A DNA stretch of 18,829 nucleotides, from NCBI GenBank assembly GCA_028287885.1, contig JAQBOT010000473.1, forward strand, positions 1 through 18,829, read 5' to 3'. A model generated the notes under the pieces. It was not told where the DNA came from and made no database searches. It worked only from the letters and a program-made list of their open reading frames with translations. Within the stretch, counting starts at the first letter, position 1. The number at the start of each line of letters is the position of its first letter. The DNA comes from Pedobacter sp. (GTDB lineage Bacteria > Bacteroidota > Bacteroidia > Sphingobacteriales > Sphingobacteriaceae). The position numbers were made by a program, and so were the translations under genes. This document shows positions 1 to 7,028 of the stretch, one piece after another.

Positions 1-599
1 CTGCTGCTGGTTTCTACAATAGCTTCCAACAAGTTTTCCATTACAACCTGAGTACGTGCACTATCAAGGGTTCCAATTATTGGCATGGCAAGAATTCCGT
101 CCCAAACCTTAATAACAGGTGTAGAAATTTCGGAGATTTCATCTGTTTGTCTGTTGATAACCTCTTCTCTTCCCTGAATGAAGGTTTCAAATGTGATGAT
201 GCTGAAGCTGTCAAATAGATTGTTCATCTTCTTGCTGGCGGCATACAGTGCAGAGACATCGCCGGCAAGTTGCGTTTCCAACACTTCCAGAATGGCATTC
301 TTCAAGCCACTTACAAAACCTCCAGTTTCTTTTGGACTAAATCCAAGTTTTGCACGGCTCACAGAAATTTCTGAAAGACATTCAATTACTTCATCGAAGT
401 CAGACGATCCGAATCTTTCAATGTTTTCCGTAGTTAAGGTTTTAAACAGCGTGTCAAGAAGCTCTGCTGATTGTTCCTCAATTTCCTGATTACTGATCAG
501 ATCACCGCTGAAACTCTGTAAGCTTAACTGGCTGGCAATCCACTTTTCCAGAATTGATTGTTGTGAAGCCTTAAGTGTGTCTATAATATTTAAATCCAT
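1..599 (-). CDS. RsbR-like stressosome protein (RsbRD N-terminal domain + STAS domain), partial
   Basis: The reading frame opens at ATG 599 on the minus strand and stays open for 199 codons to the left edge, so the C-terminus is missing. Residues about 5-150 form an all-helical region resembling the RsbT co-antagonist RsbRD N-terminal domain. From about residue 157 (ISTPVIKVWDGILAMPIIGT) the sequence is a clear STAS-domain start. Proteins of this layout are scaffold subunits of the stressosome, which holds the RsbT kinase and releases it on stress; the sensory input enters through the N-terminal domain. The STAS phosphorylation sites would lie beyond the edge, so it cannot be seen whether they are kept, nor whether rsbS/rsbT-like genes follow. 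A TATCTTTG box 22 bases upstream supports this start. The family call is firm; the signal sensed is unknown. Confidence 0.85.
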   Translation of the reverse strand, partial: MDLNIIDTLKASQQSILEKWIASQLSLQSFSGDLISNQEIEEQSAELLDTLFKTLTTENIERFGSSDFDEVIECLSEISVSRAKLGFSPKETGGFVSGLKNAILEVLETQLAGDVSALYAASKKMNNLFDSFSIITFETFIQGREEVINRQTDEISEISTPVIKVWDGILAMPIIGTLDSARTQVVMENLLEAIVETSS

Positions 600-620
600 T
601 TGTATGTGTAGGTTGGGCGG

Positions 621-628
621 CAAAGATA
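621..628 (-). promoter_or_regulatory. Bacteroidota -7 promoter box for the RsbR-like gene
   Basis: On the minus strand the bases read TATCTTTG, a full match to the Bacteroidota -7 consensus TAnnTTTG. Its final G lies 22 bases before the A of the start codon at 599, the same distance seen at two other promoters in this window. No convincing TTTG -33 box was found upstream. Confidence 0.55.
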
Positions 629-706
629 ATAATTCACAACACTTTTGCCTGGCTGGCAATCAATTAAATTCCACTCAAACGTTGGCCTCGAACTCTTTTA
701 AGAAAA

Positions 707-931
707 TTATTTTTTTCTCTTAATCAGCCGTAACATCAGATATAGTTTTAACAAATGAGCGAAGGCTGCAATTCCAAAAAAAACAATAGGAAAAAAATAG
801 GTGGTCAATTGGACATACTGAACCCTGCCAATTCGCAAAGGGCGTATAATGTTATCGTTATGGTAACCCTAAACTATTTGAACTATAATTGAAAGAATAA
901 CTATTACTTGAGAAATCTCTGATAAGGACAT
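707..931 (-). pseudogene. Small two-helix membrane protein gene interrupted by an in-frame TAG
   Basis: On the minus strand ATG 931 starts a frame of 20 codons (MSLSEISQVIVILSIIVQIV) ending in TAG at 871-869. The same frame then continues for 53 more codons to TAA at 709-707. The second part has a polar loop (GYHNDNIIRPLRIGRV), a strongly hydrophobic stretch rich in F, I, L and A, and a basic tail ending KRKK, as expected for the second membrane helix and cytoplasmic end of a small membrane protein. An AAGAGA stretch precedes the ATG. The gene lies 55 bases after the epimerase stop on the same strand and could share its transcript. The simplest reading is a 74-residue protein broken by one nonsense change; a sequencing error or readthrough is possible. 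I do not recognise the family. Confidence 0.5.
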
Positions 932-986
932 ATTCTCTTGTAATACATGTGAACCTATTTAGGGCGACACAATAACAATTGTATAT

Positions 987-1937
987 CTATACGAAACTTG
1001 CAGCAACTTTCTCAAGTAACGCTTTGGTTTTGCGTACACCTTCTTCTTCACTTAGTTTTTCGCCTTCATACTCGATCCCTATATAGCCATGAAATCCGGA
1101 GTCCTTTATGATTTTTAACATCTTGTAATAGTCTGTTTCAATACAATTACCGTTTTCATCAAAGTCAATAGTTTTCGCACTGGCACCTTTTGCAAAAGGC
1201 ATCATTTCTGTCACTCCTTTGTATCTGTCATACTCTTCCGTACAATTTGCACCTTCTCTCTTAAGACAGAAATTATTGAAGTCTGGCAGAACGCCAAGAT
1301 TGCGCTGGTTGACACTTTTCATTACTGTTGTTAACCATAGCGCATTAGATGAATATCCTCCATGGTTCTCAACAATTACATTGATATTTTCTTTTGCGGC
1401 ATATTCTGCCAGGCGACTAAGACCATCAATTGCCGCCTTCTGCACTTCTTCTGCACTCCCATTACCGGCAGCGTTTACCCGAATGGTGCGGCATCCTAAG
1501 TATTTGGCGGCTTCTACCCATTTGTAATGGTTCTCTACAGCCTGCGTTCTTTTTGCACTATCAGTATCGCCTAAGTTGCCTTCGCCATCACACATGATCA
1601 GATGGTTTCTAACGCCGTTATCTTTACAACGTTTTAATAATTCATTTAAGTAATTGGTGTCTTTTGCCTTGTCTTTGAAAAACTGGTTAACATATTCAAC
1701 CACATTTATTCCATATTGCTGCTTGGCAATGACTGGAAAATCGAGATTGGTCATTTTTCCAGCATTTAAAGCTTTGTGAAAACTCCATTCAGCAAGAGAA
1801 ATTTCAAAGAAACCCGCCATAGAGTTGTTGCCGGTGGAGGAAATTATTCTGTTCATGGTACAGGAAGTGGCACCAATACCAAGAACTGCTGCACCTGCTA
1901 ATTGTGTAAGAAACTGTCGACGTGATGTGTTTGACAT
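987..1937 (-). CDS. Exported sugar phosphate isomerase/epimerase (xylose isomerase-like TIM barrel)
   Basis: This 316-residue protein begins with a twin-arginine signal (SRRQFLTQ, residues 5-12), a hydrophobic stretch and a lipobox-like GATSC with Cys26, so it is probably exported by Tat and may be lipid-anchored. The rest matches the AP-endonuclease-2/xylose isomerase-like TIM barrel family of sugar epimerases and isomerases. Visible landmarks are the VENHGG motif (Glu190, His192), LPDFNNF (Asp219) and GIEYEG near the C-terminus (Glu289), which would supply metal ligands and catalytic acids. Members act on free or phosphorylated sugars and keto-sugars in carbohydrate breakdown; the substrate here cannot be told. 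It sits alone on the minus strand, divergent from pyrR, with a possible small partner gene (broken) downstream. A weak -7-like box, TACATTTT, lies at 1980-1973. Confidence 0.85.
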   Translation of the reverse strand: MSNTSRRQFLTQLAGAAVLGIGATSCTMNRIISSTGNNSMAGFFEISLAEWSFHKALNAGKMTNLDFPVIAKQQYGINVVEYVNQFFKDKAKDTNYLNELLKRCKDNGVRNHLIMCDGEGNLGDTDSAKRTQAVENHYKWVEAAKYLGCRTIRVNAAGNGSAEEVQKAAIDGLSRLAEYAAKENINVIVENHGGYSSNALWLTTVMKSVNQRNLGVLPDFNNFCLKREGANCTEEYDRYKGVTEMMPFAKGASAKTIDFDENGNCIETDYYKMLKIIKDSGFHGYIGIEYEGEKLSEEEGVRKTKALLEKVAASFV

Positions 1938-1982
1938 AAATGGCTTTGATTTTAATTGATAGGCGATAAACTAAAATGTAAT

Positions 1983-2159
1983 CTAATATTTATATCTCAT
2001 AATTAAATCAACTATTGATCCGAATTTTTCTTCAACACTCCTGAAATCGAAATCAAACATAGGAGTGAAACCAGAATAAACACTTAATGTGACAAGTAAA
2101 AGGAGTATAAGACACAGTATAGGACAAGCCCAGTTTTCTAAGGCCTTTCTAGGGCTTTT
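1983..2159 (-). pseudogene. 58-codon orphan ORF with one membrane helix and no start codon; likely 5'-truncated remnant
   Basis: On the minus strand an open frame of 58 codons runs from just after a TAG at 2162-2160 to TAG at 1985-1983. It reads like real protein: a basic start (KSPRKALENWACP), about 17 mostly L/I/V residues forming one membrane helix, then an acidic/aromatic tail (FTPMFDFDFRSVEEKF) ending MRYKY. There is no ATG, GTG or TTG before the helix; the first ATG, at 2060, leaves only 25 residues. Its upstream end lies inside the 11-bp CTAGGG repeats, so those repeats may have replaced the true start. It ends 45 bases before the epimerase start, on the same strand. Family not recognised; a chance ORF cannot be excluded. 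Confidence 0.3.
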
Positions 2160-2222
2160 CTAGGGGGTTGCTAGGGCCTATCTAGGGCCGTTAGCCCTAA
2201 ATAGGCCCTAACGAGACCCAAC
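2138..2222. repeat. Phased 11-bp repeat cluster: five CTAGGG-type direct units then three inverted units
   Basis: CTAAGG starts at 2138 and CTAGGG at 2149, 2160, 2171 and 2182, exactly 11 bases apart. The complement orientation follows: CCCTAA at 2195 and 2206, and a degenerate CCCAAC at 2217, again 11 apart. The even spacing puts every unit near the same face of the helix, which would suit cooperative protein binding; it could also be a dispersed intergenic repeat family. It lies between the divergent epimerase and pyrR genes. Confidence 0.75.
2172..2210. repeat. 17-bp inverted repeat (strong hairpin or cruciform)
   Basis: The left arm TAGGGCCTATCTAGGGC (2172-2188) and right arm GCCCTAAATAGGCCCTA (2194-2210) pair at 16 of 17 positions around a 5-base loop. 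It is built from the 11-bp repeat units. No T-run follows on either strand, so it does not look like a standard intrinsic terminator, and the pyrR promoter candidate lies downstream of it. Confidence 0.75.
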
Positions 2223-2366
2223 AAGCGGCCTGTTAAAAGCCAATTAATTTGTAGCCTTCTTCAAATTTTAAGCTCTGCTATTAAGGACCTAAGCTTATAC
2301 CGTAGCACAGAAGGCAGCCTCTTAGATTTTAATTGTAATCGGTTCAGATTTTTCCATGTGAATTTT
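2223..2366. other. Intergenic stretch with no recognised feature
   Basis: Between the repeat cluster and the pyrR promoter I see no ORF of useful length on either strand, no PyrR-type attenuator hairpin and no clear -33 box. The longest ATG-started minus-strand frame seen is about 11 codons. Confidence 0.5.
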
Positions 2367-2374
2367 TATATTTG
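2367..2374 (+). promoter_or_regulatory. Bacteroidota -7 box for pyrR-pyrB
   Basis: TATATTTG fully matches TAnnTTTG. Its last base is only 10 bases before ATG 2384 and 16 before ATG 2390, so the transcript would be leaderless or have a leader of a few bases. A clear TTTG -33 element was not seen. Confidence 0.5.
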
Positions 2375-2383
2375 CCTAATCCT

Positions 2384-2938
2384 ATGTCAATGCAAAAGAA
2401 AACCCTGCTAGACGGTAAAAAATTCCAGATTACAATTAAGCGACTTTGTCACCAGCTGATAGAGAACCATACTGATTTCTCAGATACTGTTCTAATCGGC
2501 ATACAGCCACGTGGTAGTTATTTCGCCGATCGTGTGCAACAAGAGTTGTCTGCTATCCTTCCAAATAGCAAAATCCTCAAAGGCAATCTTGACATTACTT
2601 TTTTCAGAGATGACTTCAGGCGCAAAGACGGACTTTCATCCGCCAGCTCAAATACCATCAACTTTATTATTGAAGGAAAGAATGTTATTCTTATCGATGA
2701 TGTACTCTGGACAGGCAGAACAATTCGCGCGGCCTTAGATGCACTGCTTGCCTATGGCAGGCCAGCAAGGGTGGAGCTGATGGTGCTGATTGACCGGCGA
2801 TTTTCAAGACATGTACCTATTGAAGCCGACTACGTCGGTCAGCAGGTTGACAGTCTCGATTCTCAATTGGTGAGGGTGAGCTGGAATGAGACCGAAGGAG
2901 AAGACAGAGTACTTTTATTATCAGAAAAAACTAAATAA
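2384..2938 (+). CDS. pyrR: PyrR: uracil phosphoribosyltransferase / pyr operon regulator
   Basis: The protein is a type I phosphoribosyltransferase of about 184 residues, the usual size for PyrR. The PRPP-binding loop VILIDDVLWTGRT is at residues 101-113, and the QPRGSYFADR segment (41-50) is the pyrophosphate-loop region. LIDRRFSRHVPIEADYVGQQV-type sequence around 135-154 matches the PyrR C-terminal half. PyrR makes UMP from uracil and PRPP and in Firmicutes also binds pyr mRNA to cause attenuation. No attenuator-like leader is visible here, so the salvage enzyme role is better supported than RNA regulation. I take ATG 2384 as the start; ATG 2390 is nearly as good. A TTG at 2372 is in frame but falls inside the promoter box. 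The stop overlaps the pyrB start (TAATG), indicating translational coupling. Confidence 0.93.
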   Translation: MSMQKKTLLDGKKFQITIKRLCHQLIENHTDFSDTVLIGIQPRGSYFADRVQQELSAILPNSKILKGNLDITFFRDDFRRKDGLSSASSNTINFIIEGKNVILIDDVLWTGRTIRAALDALLAYGRPARVELMVLIDRRFSRHVPIEADYVGQQVDSLDSQLVRVSWNETEGEDRVLLLSEKTK

Positions 2939-3870
2939 TGGCAGCAGACAGATTATCAACCCGGCATCTTTTAGGCATCAAAGATATTAACCGAGATGAT
3001 ATTGAATTGATATTCGAAACTGCCGACAACTTTAAGGGTGTTATAAACCGGCCAATTAAGAAGGTACCATCGTTGCGTGACATCACCATAGCAAATATCT
3101 TTTTTGAGAATTCAACACGTACCAAACTGTCCTTTGAGCTTGCAGAGAAAAGGCTTTCAGCAGATGTTGTTAATTTTGCGGCTTCCTCCTCTTCGGTAAG
3201 TAAAGGTGAAACCTTGATTGATACGGTAAATAACATCCTGGCGATGAAAGTTGATATGGTCGTGATGCGCCATCCATACGCTGGCGCCGGCGTATTCCTA
3301 AGCAAACACATCAATGCTCAAATTGTAAATGCAGGTGATGGCGCCCATGAGCACCCGACACAAGCGTTATTGGACGCCTTCTCCATCCGCCAAAAACTTG
3401 GATCTGTTGCCGGAAAAAAGATCGTTATTGTAGGCGATATTTTGCATTCGCGTGTAGCGATCTCCAATATTCTTTGCCTGCAGAAACTTGGCGCAGAAGT
3501 CATGGTATGTGGACCAACCACACTGATTCCAAAATACATGAAGGATCTAGGCGTTCGCGTTGAACACAATCTGATTAGAGCCTTAAACTGGTGCGACGTT
3601 GCAAACATGCTGCGCATCCAGTTGGAACGTCAGGATATTAAGTATTTTCCATCCTTGAGAGAATATGCAATGATGTATGGCCTGAACAAACAGATCCTTG
3701 ACAACCTGGACAAGGAGATCATTGTGATGCATCCTGGCCCAATTAACCGGGGAGTAGAAATCACCAGTGACGTGGCCGATAGCAAGCAATCCATTATCCT
3801 AGAGCAAGTTGAAAACGGTGTGGCTGTAAGAATGGCTGTACTTTATTTACTTGCATCGCAAAGAGCTTAA
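2938..3870 (+). CDS. pyrB: Aspartate carbamoyltransferase catalytic subunit
   Basis: This 310-residue protein catalyses the committed step of pyrimidine synthesis, carbamoyl phosphate plus L-aspartate to N-carbamoyl-aspartate, in the cytoplasm. The carbamoyl-phosphate site ENSTRTK is at residues 57-63. The mobile SSSVSKGET loop (83-92) carries the active-site Ser and Lys from the neighbouring subunit. HPTQ is at 139-142 and HPGPINRG starts at His265 near the C-terminus. Length is normal for the catalytic chain of a trimer. No pyrI regulatory-chain gene is next to it, which suggests a form not controlled by PyrI. It starts on the last base of the pyrR stop codon, so both are made from one message. 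Confidence 0.96.
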   Translation: MAADRLSTRHLLGIKDINRDDIELIFETADNFKGVINRPIKKVPSLRDITIANIFFENSTRTKLSFELAEKRLSADVVNFAASSSSVSKGETLIDTVNNILAMKVDMVVMRHPYAGAGVFLSKHINAQIVNAGDGAHEHPTQALLDAFSIRQKLGSVAGKKIVIVGDILHSRVAISNILCLQKLGAEVMVCGPTTLIPKYMKDLGVRVEHNLIRALNWCDVANMLRIQLERQDIKYFPSLREYAMMYGLNKQILDNLDKEIIVMHPGPINRGVEITSDVADSKQSIILEQVENGVAVRMAVLYLLASQRA

Positions 3871-3893
3871 CTTTCTTTAAAGATTTTTATACG

Positions 3894-3908
3894 AAGATTA
3901 ATAATCTT
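3894..3908. repeat. AT-rich palindrome after pyrB (weak terminator candidate)
   Basis: AAGATTA and TAATCTT flank a single base, 24 bases after the pyrB stop. The stem is AT-rich and no T-run follows, so a role as transcription terminator is only a possibility. Confidence 0.2.
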
Positions 3909-3924
3909 TCGTTACTGCTGTGTT

Positions 3925-3965
3925 ATCAACACATGTTGATTTCTTGTGTTAACAACCTATGTTGT
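3925..3965. promoter_or_regulatory. Cluster of TGTTG/CAACA inverted repeats, possible operator of the TPR operon
   Basis: Three dyads are packed ahead of the TPR gene promoter: ATCAACACATGTTGAT (3925-3940, 7-bp arms around 2 bases), the palindrome TGTTAACA (3947-3954), and ACAACCTATGTTGT (3952-3965, 5-bp arms). The last two cover the -33 to -7 spacer, a position where a bound dimeric regulator would block or control RNA polymerase. The regulator is unknown. Confidence 0.4.
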
Positions 3966-3971
3966 AATACC

Positions 3972-3979
3972 TATATTCG
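3972..3979 (+). promoter_or_regulatory. Bacteroidota -7-like box for the TPR/barrel operon
   Basis: TATATTCG matches TAnnTTTG except for one T to C change. The last base is 22 bases before ATG 4001, the same distance as at the RsbR-like and icmF promoters. Confidence 0.4.
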
Positions 3980-4000
3980 CAGCTACCATTTTTGAAACCC

Positions 4001-7000
4001 ATGCAGAAAAAATACCTTTTTATTCCGCTACTATTAGCCGGTAACCTTTCCGCCAGTTATGCACAGATCAGTGCGTTAGTAAACCTGAATAAGAATTATG
4101 AAACCGGCCTAGAGCTCCTGAATAACGAAAAATATGTTGCCGCTGCACAGCAGTTTAAGCTGGTGGAGCAAGTAAGACAAAGGCCTGGAACCCAGCAAGA
4201 AAGCAATGCGGAACTATCTCTTTTAAAAGAAAATGCGAAGTTCTATGCCGCGGTTTGCGCCCTTGAGCTTGGTAATAACGATGCCGAAGGATTATTCCAA
4301 AGCTTCATCAAGGATTACCCTTTAAATCCCAACACCAAACTTGCTTATTTTCATGTCGGCAAGTCGTACTTTGAACAGAAGAACTATCAGAAGGCATTAG
4401 AGTGGTTCGAAAAAACGGATCCATCTACGCTTTCTCAGAAGCAGCGATTAGAATACCAATTCAAACAGGGCTATTCTTATTTTCAACTAAACAATACTGA
4501 AAAAGCGGAGCCATTATTTGAAGCTGTAAAAAAGGTAGAATCTCCTTACCAGGAAAGTGCAACCTATTACTTCGCCTACATCAACTATTTGAATAGAGAA
4601 TATAAAACGGCACTGGCTAACTTCGAGAAGCTTAAGGGTTCTCCAACTTATGAAGCAAGCTACCCCTACTATATTACCTCCATGTATTATTTGGATGAGC
4701 GTTATGATGATGTAATTAGCTACGCAATTCCAGTCCTAAAAACTTCCAAGCAGCAGTATGAAGCGGAAATGCTGAGTTTGATCGCCGCATCTTACTTTGC
4801 TAAATCTGACTACCCAAATGCGGAACGTTACTTCAAGGAGTTTTATTCGAAGAATACTTCAAACGTAAAAAATAACCTCTTTATATATCAATATGGCTAT
4901 TCTCTTTTCCAGCTTAAGAAATATAAAGAGGCTGTAAGCATTCTAGAGAAATTAGACGTTGATGATGTGTACCTGCAAAATGGGATGTACACTCTTGGGA
5001 AAACGTTTATCGAACTTAACGACAAACAAAAAGCACGGAGCGCATTTTTCAGAGCTTCCCGTCTTGCCTTTGACAAGCCTGTACAGGAAGAATCCTGGTT
5101 GAACTACGCCAAATTGAGCTATGAACTGGAGTTTTCACAGCAGGCATTGGAATCTACAACAAGTTTCTTAAAACAGTTCCCTGGATCTAAAAGGATAAAC
5201 GAAGCAAAAACCCTGATGGGAGAAATTCTTCTAAGCAGTAAGAATTACCAGGCAGCAATCGATATCCTTCAGCCAATACAAATTAAGTCGCAGGAAGCAA
5301 AAGAAGCTTTTCAGAAAGTGACGTACTTCCGCGGACTCGAGTTTTACAATGAAAGGGCGTTCCCAAATGCCTTATCCATGTTCCTGCGTTCACAGAACTT
5401 TCCTGAAGATGCGGAGATAAATGCATTAACTGTTTATTGGATGGCTGAAGCTGGATACGAGCTTCGGAAATTCGGCGAATCTGTACAAAACTTTGAGAAG
5501 TTCCTGGAAATGCCTTCCGCAGATAAAACGAAGGTTTACAACTATGCGAACTACGCACTCGCCTATGCAGCATTTGAAGATGAGAAATATGCAAAAGCCG
5601 CAACCTATTTTGAGCGTTTTATTCAAGGAAACGACAAAGATCCGAACACAATAAATGATGCAAGGATCCGCCTTGCAGATGCTTATTTTGTAAATAAAAG
5701 TTACGAGAATGCATTGTCAAATTACAACAAGATCATAGCAAATAAGGCAGCTGGTGAGGACTACGCTTTATTTCAAAGGGGAATGATCCAGGGATTACAG
5801 AATCAGGATGATGCAAAGATCAGTACAATGCAAAGCCTGTTAAAACAGTTTCCAACTTCGAACTATGCGGATGATGCTGGATTCGAGACTGCATATACCT
5901 ATTTTAATAAAGGAGATCTGGATCGAGCTAAGACAGACCTGACAGCGTTGATCAGCAAATACCCAAGAAGCAGCTATGTGCCACGTGCCATGGTGACCAT
6001 CGGATTGGTTCAGTACAATCAAAACCAGGATGATGCAGCACTGGAGACCTTCAAGAAAGTTATTACAGATTATACAAGTACAGAGGAGGCCAAACAAGCG
6101 CTGGAATCTATCAAGAACATCTATATAGATAAAGGTGATTCGAATGGCTTTATTACCTATGCAAGCAGCACACCTATTGGAAATTATTCCGTTGCTGAAC
6201 AGGACAATATTGTCTTCCAGGCCGCAAACGTGAGATATATGAAAGGTGATGCACAGGGAACTGTCGATGCAGTAAATGGTTACTTCGACAAATTTCCAAA
6301 GCCGATCCACGATAAGGAAGGTAAATTCATCCGAGCAGAGTCGCTGGTTAAACTTAACCGTAGCGCAGATGCGATTCCTGATTACGAATACATCCTGAAC
6401 GATTGGACAAGTGATTACACAGAGCGCTCCCTGATCAGTATTTCTCAATTGTATTTAAAAGAGAAAAAATACAATGAAGCAATCGTCTACCTGAAAAGGC
6501 TGGAAACGACTGCAGATTACAAAGCACATTATACCTACGCGATCAACAACTTATTAAAAGCATATAGCGCTTTAAACATGCCGGATGATGTGATTAAATA
6601 TGTCGCCCTGATCAAAGAATCTGATAAAGCCTCTGAAGAGGAAAAAAACAGCGCGGACCTATATGCAGGACAAGCCTACTTGTTAAAAGCAGATACAACA
6701 TCGGCCGTTAAGGCATTTAGCAGTGTGGCAACAAAGACAAAAACTGTCGCCGCGGCTGAGTCAAAGTACAATCTAGCAGCGATCCAATATGCTAAACGCG
6801 ATTACAAGGCATCGACAAAATCTTGTTTTGACCTGATCAACAACATGCCTTCTTACGATTACTGGGTCGCCAAGTCGTTCTTGCTTCTTGCAGACAACTA
6901 TGTGGCATTGAAAGACAATTTACAAGCTAAAAGTACACTTCTGAGCCTAATCGACAATTACGATGGTAAAGATGAAATTGTAGCTACGGCGAAGGAAAAA

Positions 7001-7018
7001 TTACAAAAAATTAAATAA
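4001..7018 (+). CDS. Large periplasmic tetratricopeptide repeat (TPR) protein
   Basis: The protein has 1005 residues from ATG 4001; an in-frame TTG at 3992 is a poorer start. Residues 1-21 are a signal peptide (MQKKYLFIPLLL, cut after SYA). Almost all the rest is TPR solenoid: repeats with small residues at helix packing positions and KNYQKALEWFEK-like units recur from about residue 35 to the C-terminus (for example near 115-138). Such scaffolds hold protein partners and have no catalytic site; none is seen here. The barrel gene begins 10 bases after its stop, so the two are surely co-transcribed, and the HU/SPOR-ExbB-ExbD-TonB genes follow. By analogy with CpoB (YbgF) in the Tol-Pal locus it may link outer-membrane and energised inner-membrane parts. 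A role in outer-membrane assembly or secretion is an alternative. Fold certain, function inferred. Confidence 0.88.
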   Translation: MQKKYLFIPLLLAGNLSASYAQISALVNLNKNYETGLELLNNEKYVAAAQQFKLVEQVRQRPGTQQESNAELSLLKENAKFYAAVCALELGNNDAEGLFQSFIKDYPLNPNTKLAYFHVGKSYFEQKNYQKALEWFEKTDPSTLSQKQRLEYQFKQGYSYFQLNNTEKAEPLFEAVKKVESPYQESATYYFAYINYLNREYKTALANFEKLKGSPTYEASYPYYITSMYYLDERYDDVISYAIPVLKTSKQQYEAEMLSLIAASYFAKSDYPNAERYFKEFYSKNTSNVKNNLFIYQYGYSLFQLKKYKEAVSILEKLDVDDVYLQNGMYTLGKTFIELNDKQKARSAFFRASRLAFDKPVQEESWLNYAKLSYELEFSQQALESTTSFLKQFPGSKRINEAKTLMGEILLSSKNYQAAIDILQPIQIKSQEAKEAFQKVTYFRGLEFYNERAFPNALSMFLRSQNFPEDAEINALTVYWMAEAGYELRKFGESVQNFEKFLEMPSADKTKVYNYANYALAYAAFEDEKYAKAATYFERFIQGNDKDPNTINDARIRLADAYFVNKSYENALSNYNKIIANKAAGEDYALFQRGMIQGLQNQDDAKISTMQSLLKQFPTSNYADDAGFETAYTYFNKGDLDRAKTDLTALISKYPRSSYVPRAMVTIGLVQYNQNQDDAALETFKKVITDYTSTEEAKQALESIKNIYIDKGDSNGFITYASSTPIGNYSVAEQDNIVFQAANVRYMKGDAQGTVDAVNGYFDKFPKPIHDKEGKFIRAESLVKLNRSADAIPDYEYILNDWTSDYTERSLISISQLYLKEKKYNEAIVYLKRLETTADYKAHYTYAINNLLKAYSALNMPDDVIKYVALIKESDKASEEEKNSADLYAGQAYLLKADTTSAVKAFSSVATKTKTVAAAESKYNLAAIQYAKRDYKASTKSCFDLINNMPSYDYWVAKSFLLLADNYVALKDNLQAKSTLLSLIDNYDGKDEIVATAKEKLQKIK

Positions 7019-7028
7019 GCGGTTTACA

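Noticed and set aside
178..489. Plus-strand open frame of 103 codons
   Set aside because: It lies wholly antisense to the RsbR-like gene, whose frame has clear domain similarity; low-complexity Ser/Phe composition fits a shadow frame.
528..661. 13-bp direct repeat CTGGCTGGCAATC at 528-540 and 649-661
   Set aside because: About this many 13-base matches are expected by chance in a window of this length, and no other structure accompanies it.
2172..2210. Hairpin as intrinsic terminator or CRISPR-like repeat
   Set aside because: No T-run follows on either strand, and there are no spacers of constant length or cas genes; the units are 11-bp phased, not repeat-spacer.
2372..2383. TTG start four codons upstream of pyrR
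   Set aside because: It lies within the -7 promoter box and lacks support; ATG 2384 or 2390 is preferred.
5840..6448. Minus-strand open frame of 202 codons inside the TPR gene
   Set aside because: Cys/Ile/Val-rich antisense shadow of the TPR coding frame; no recognisable domain and no promoter.
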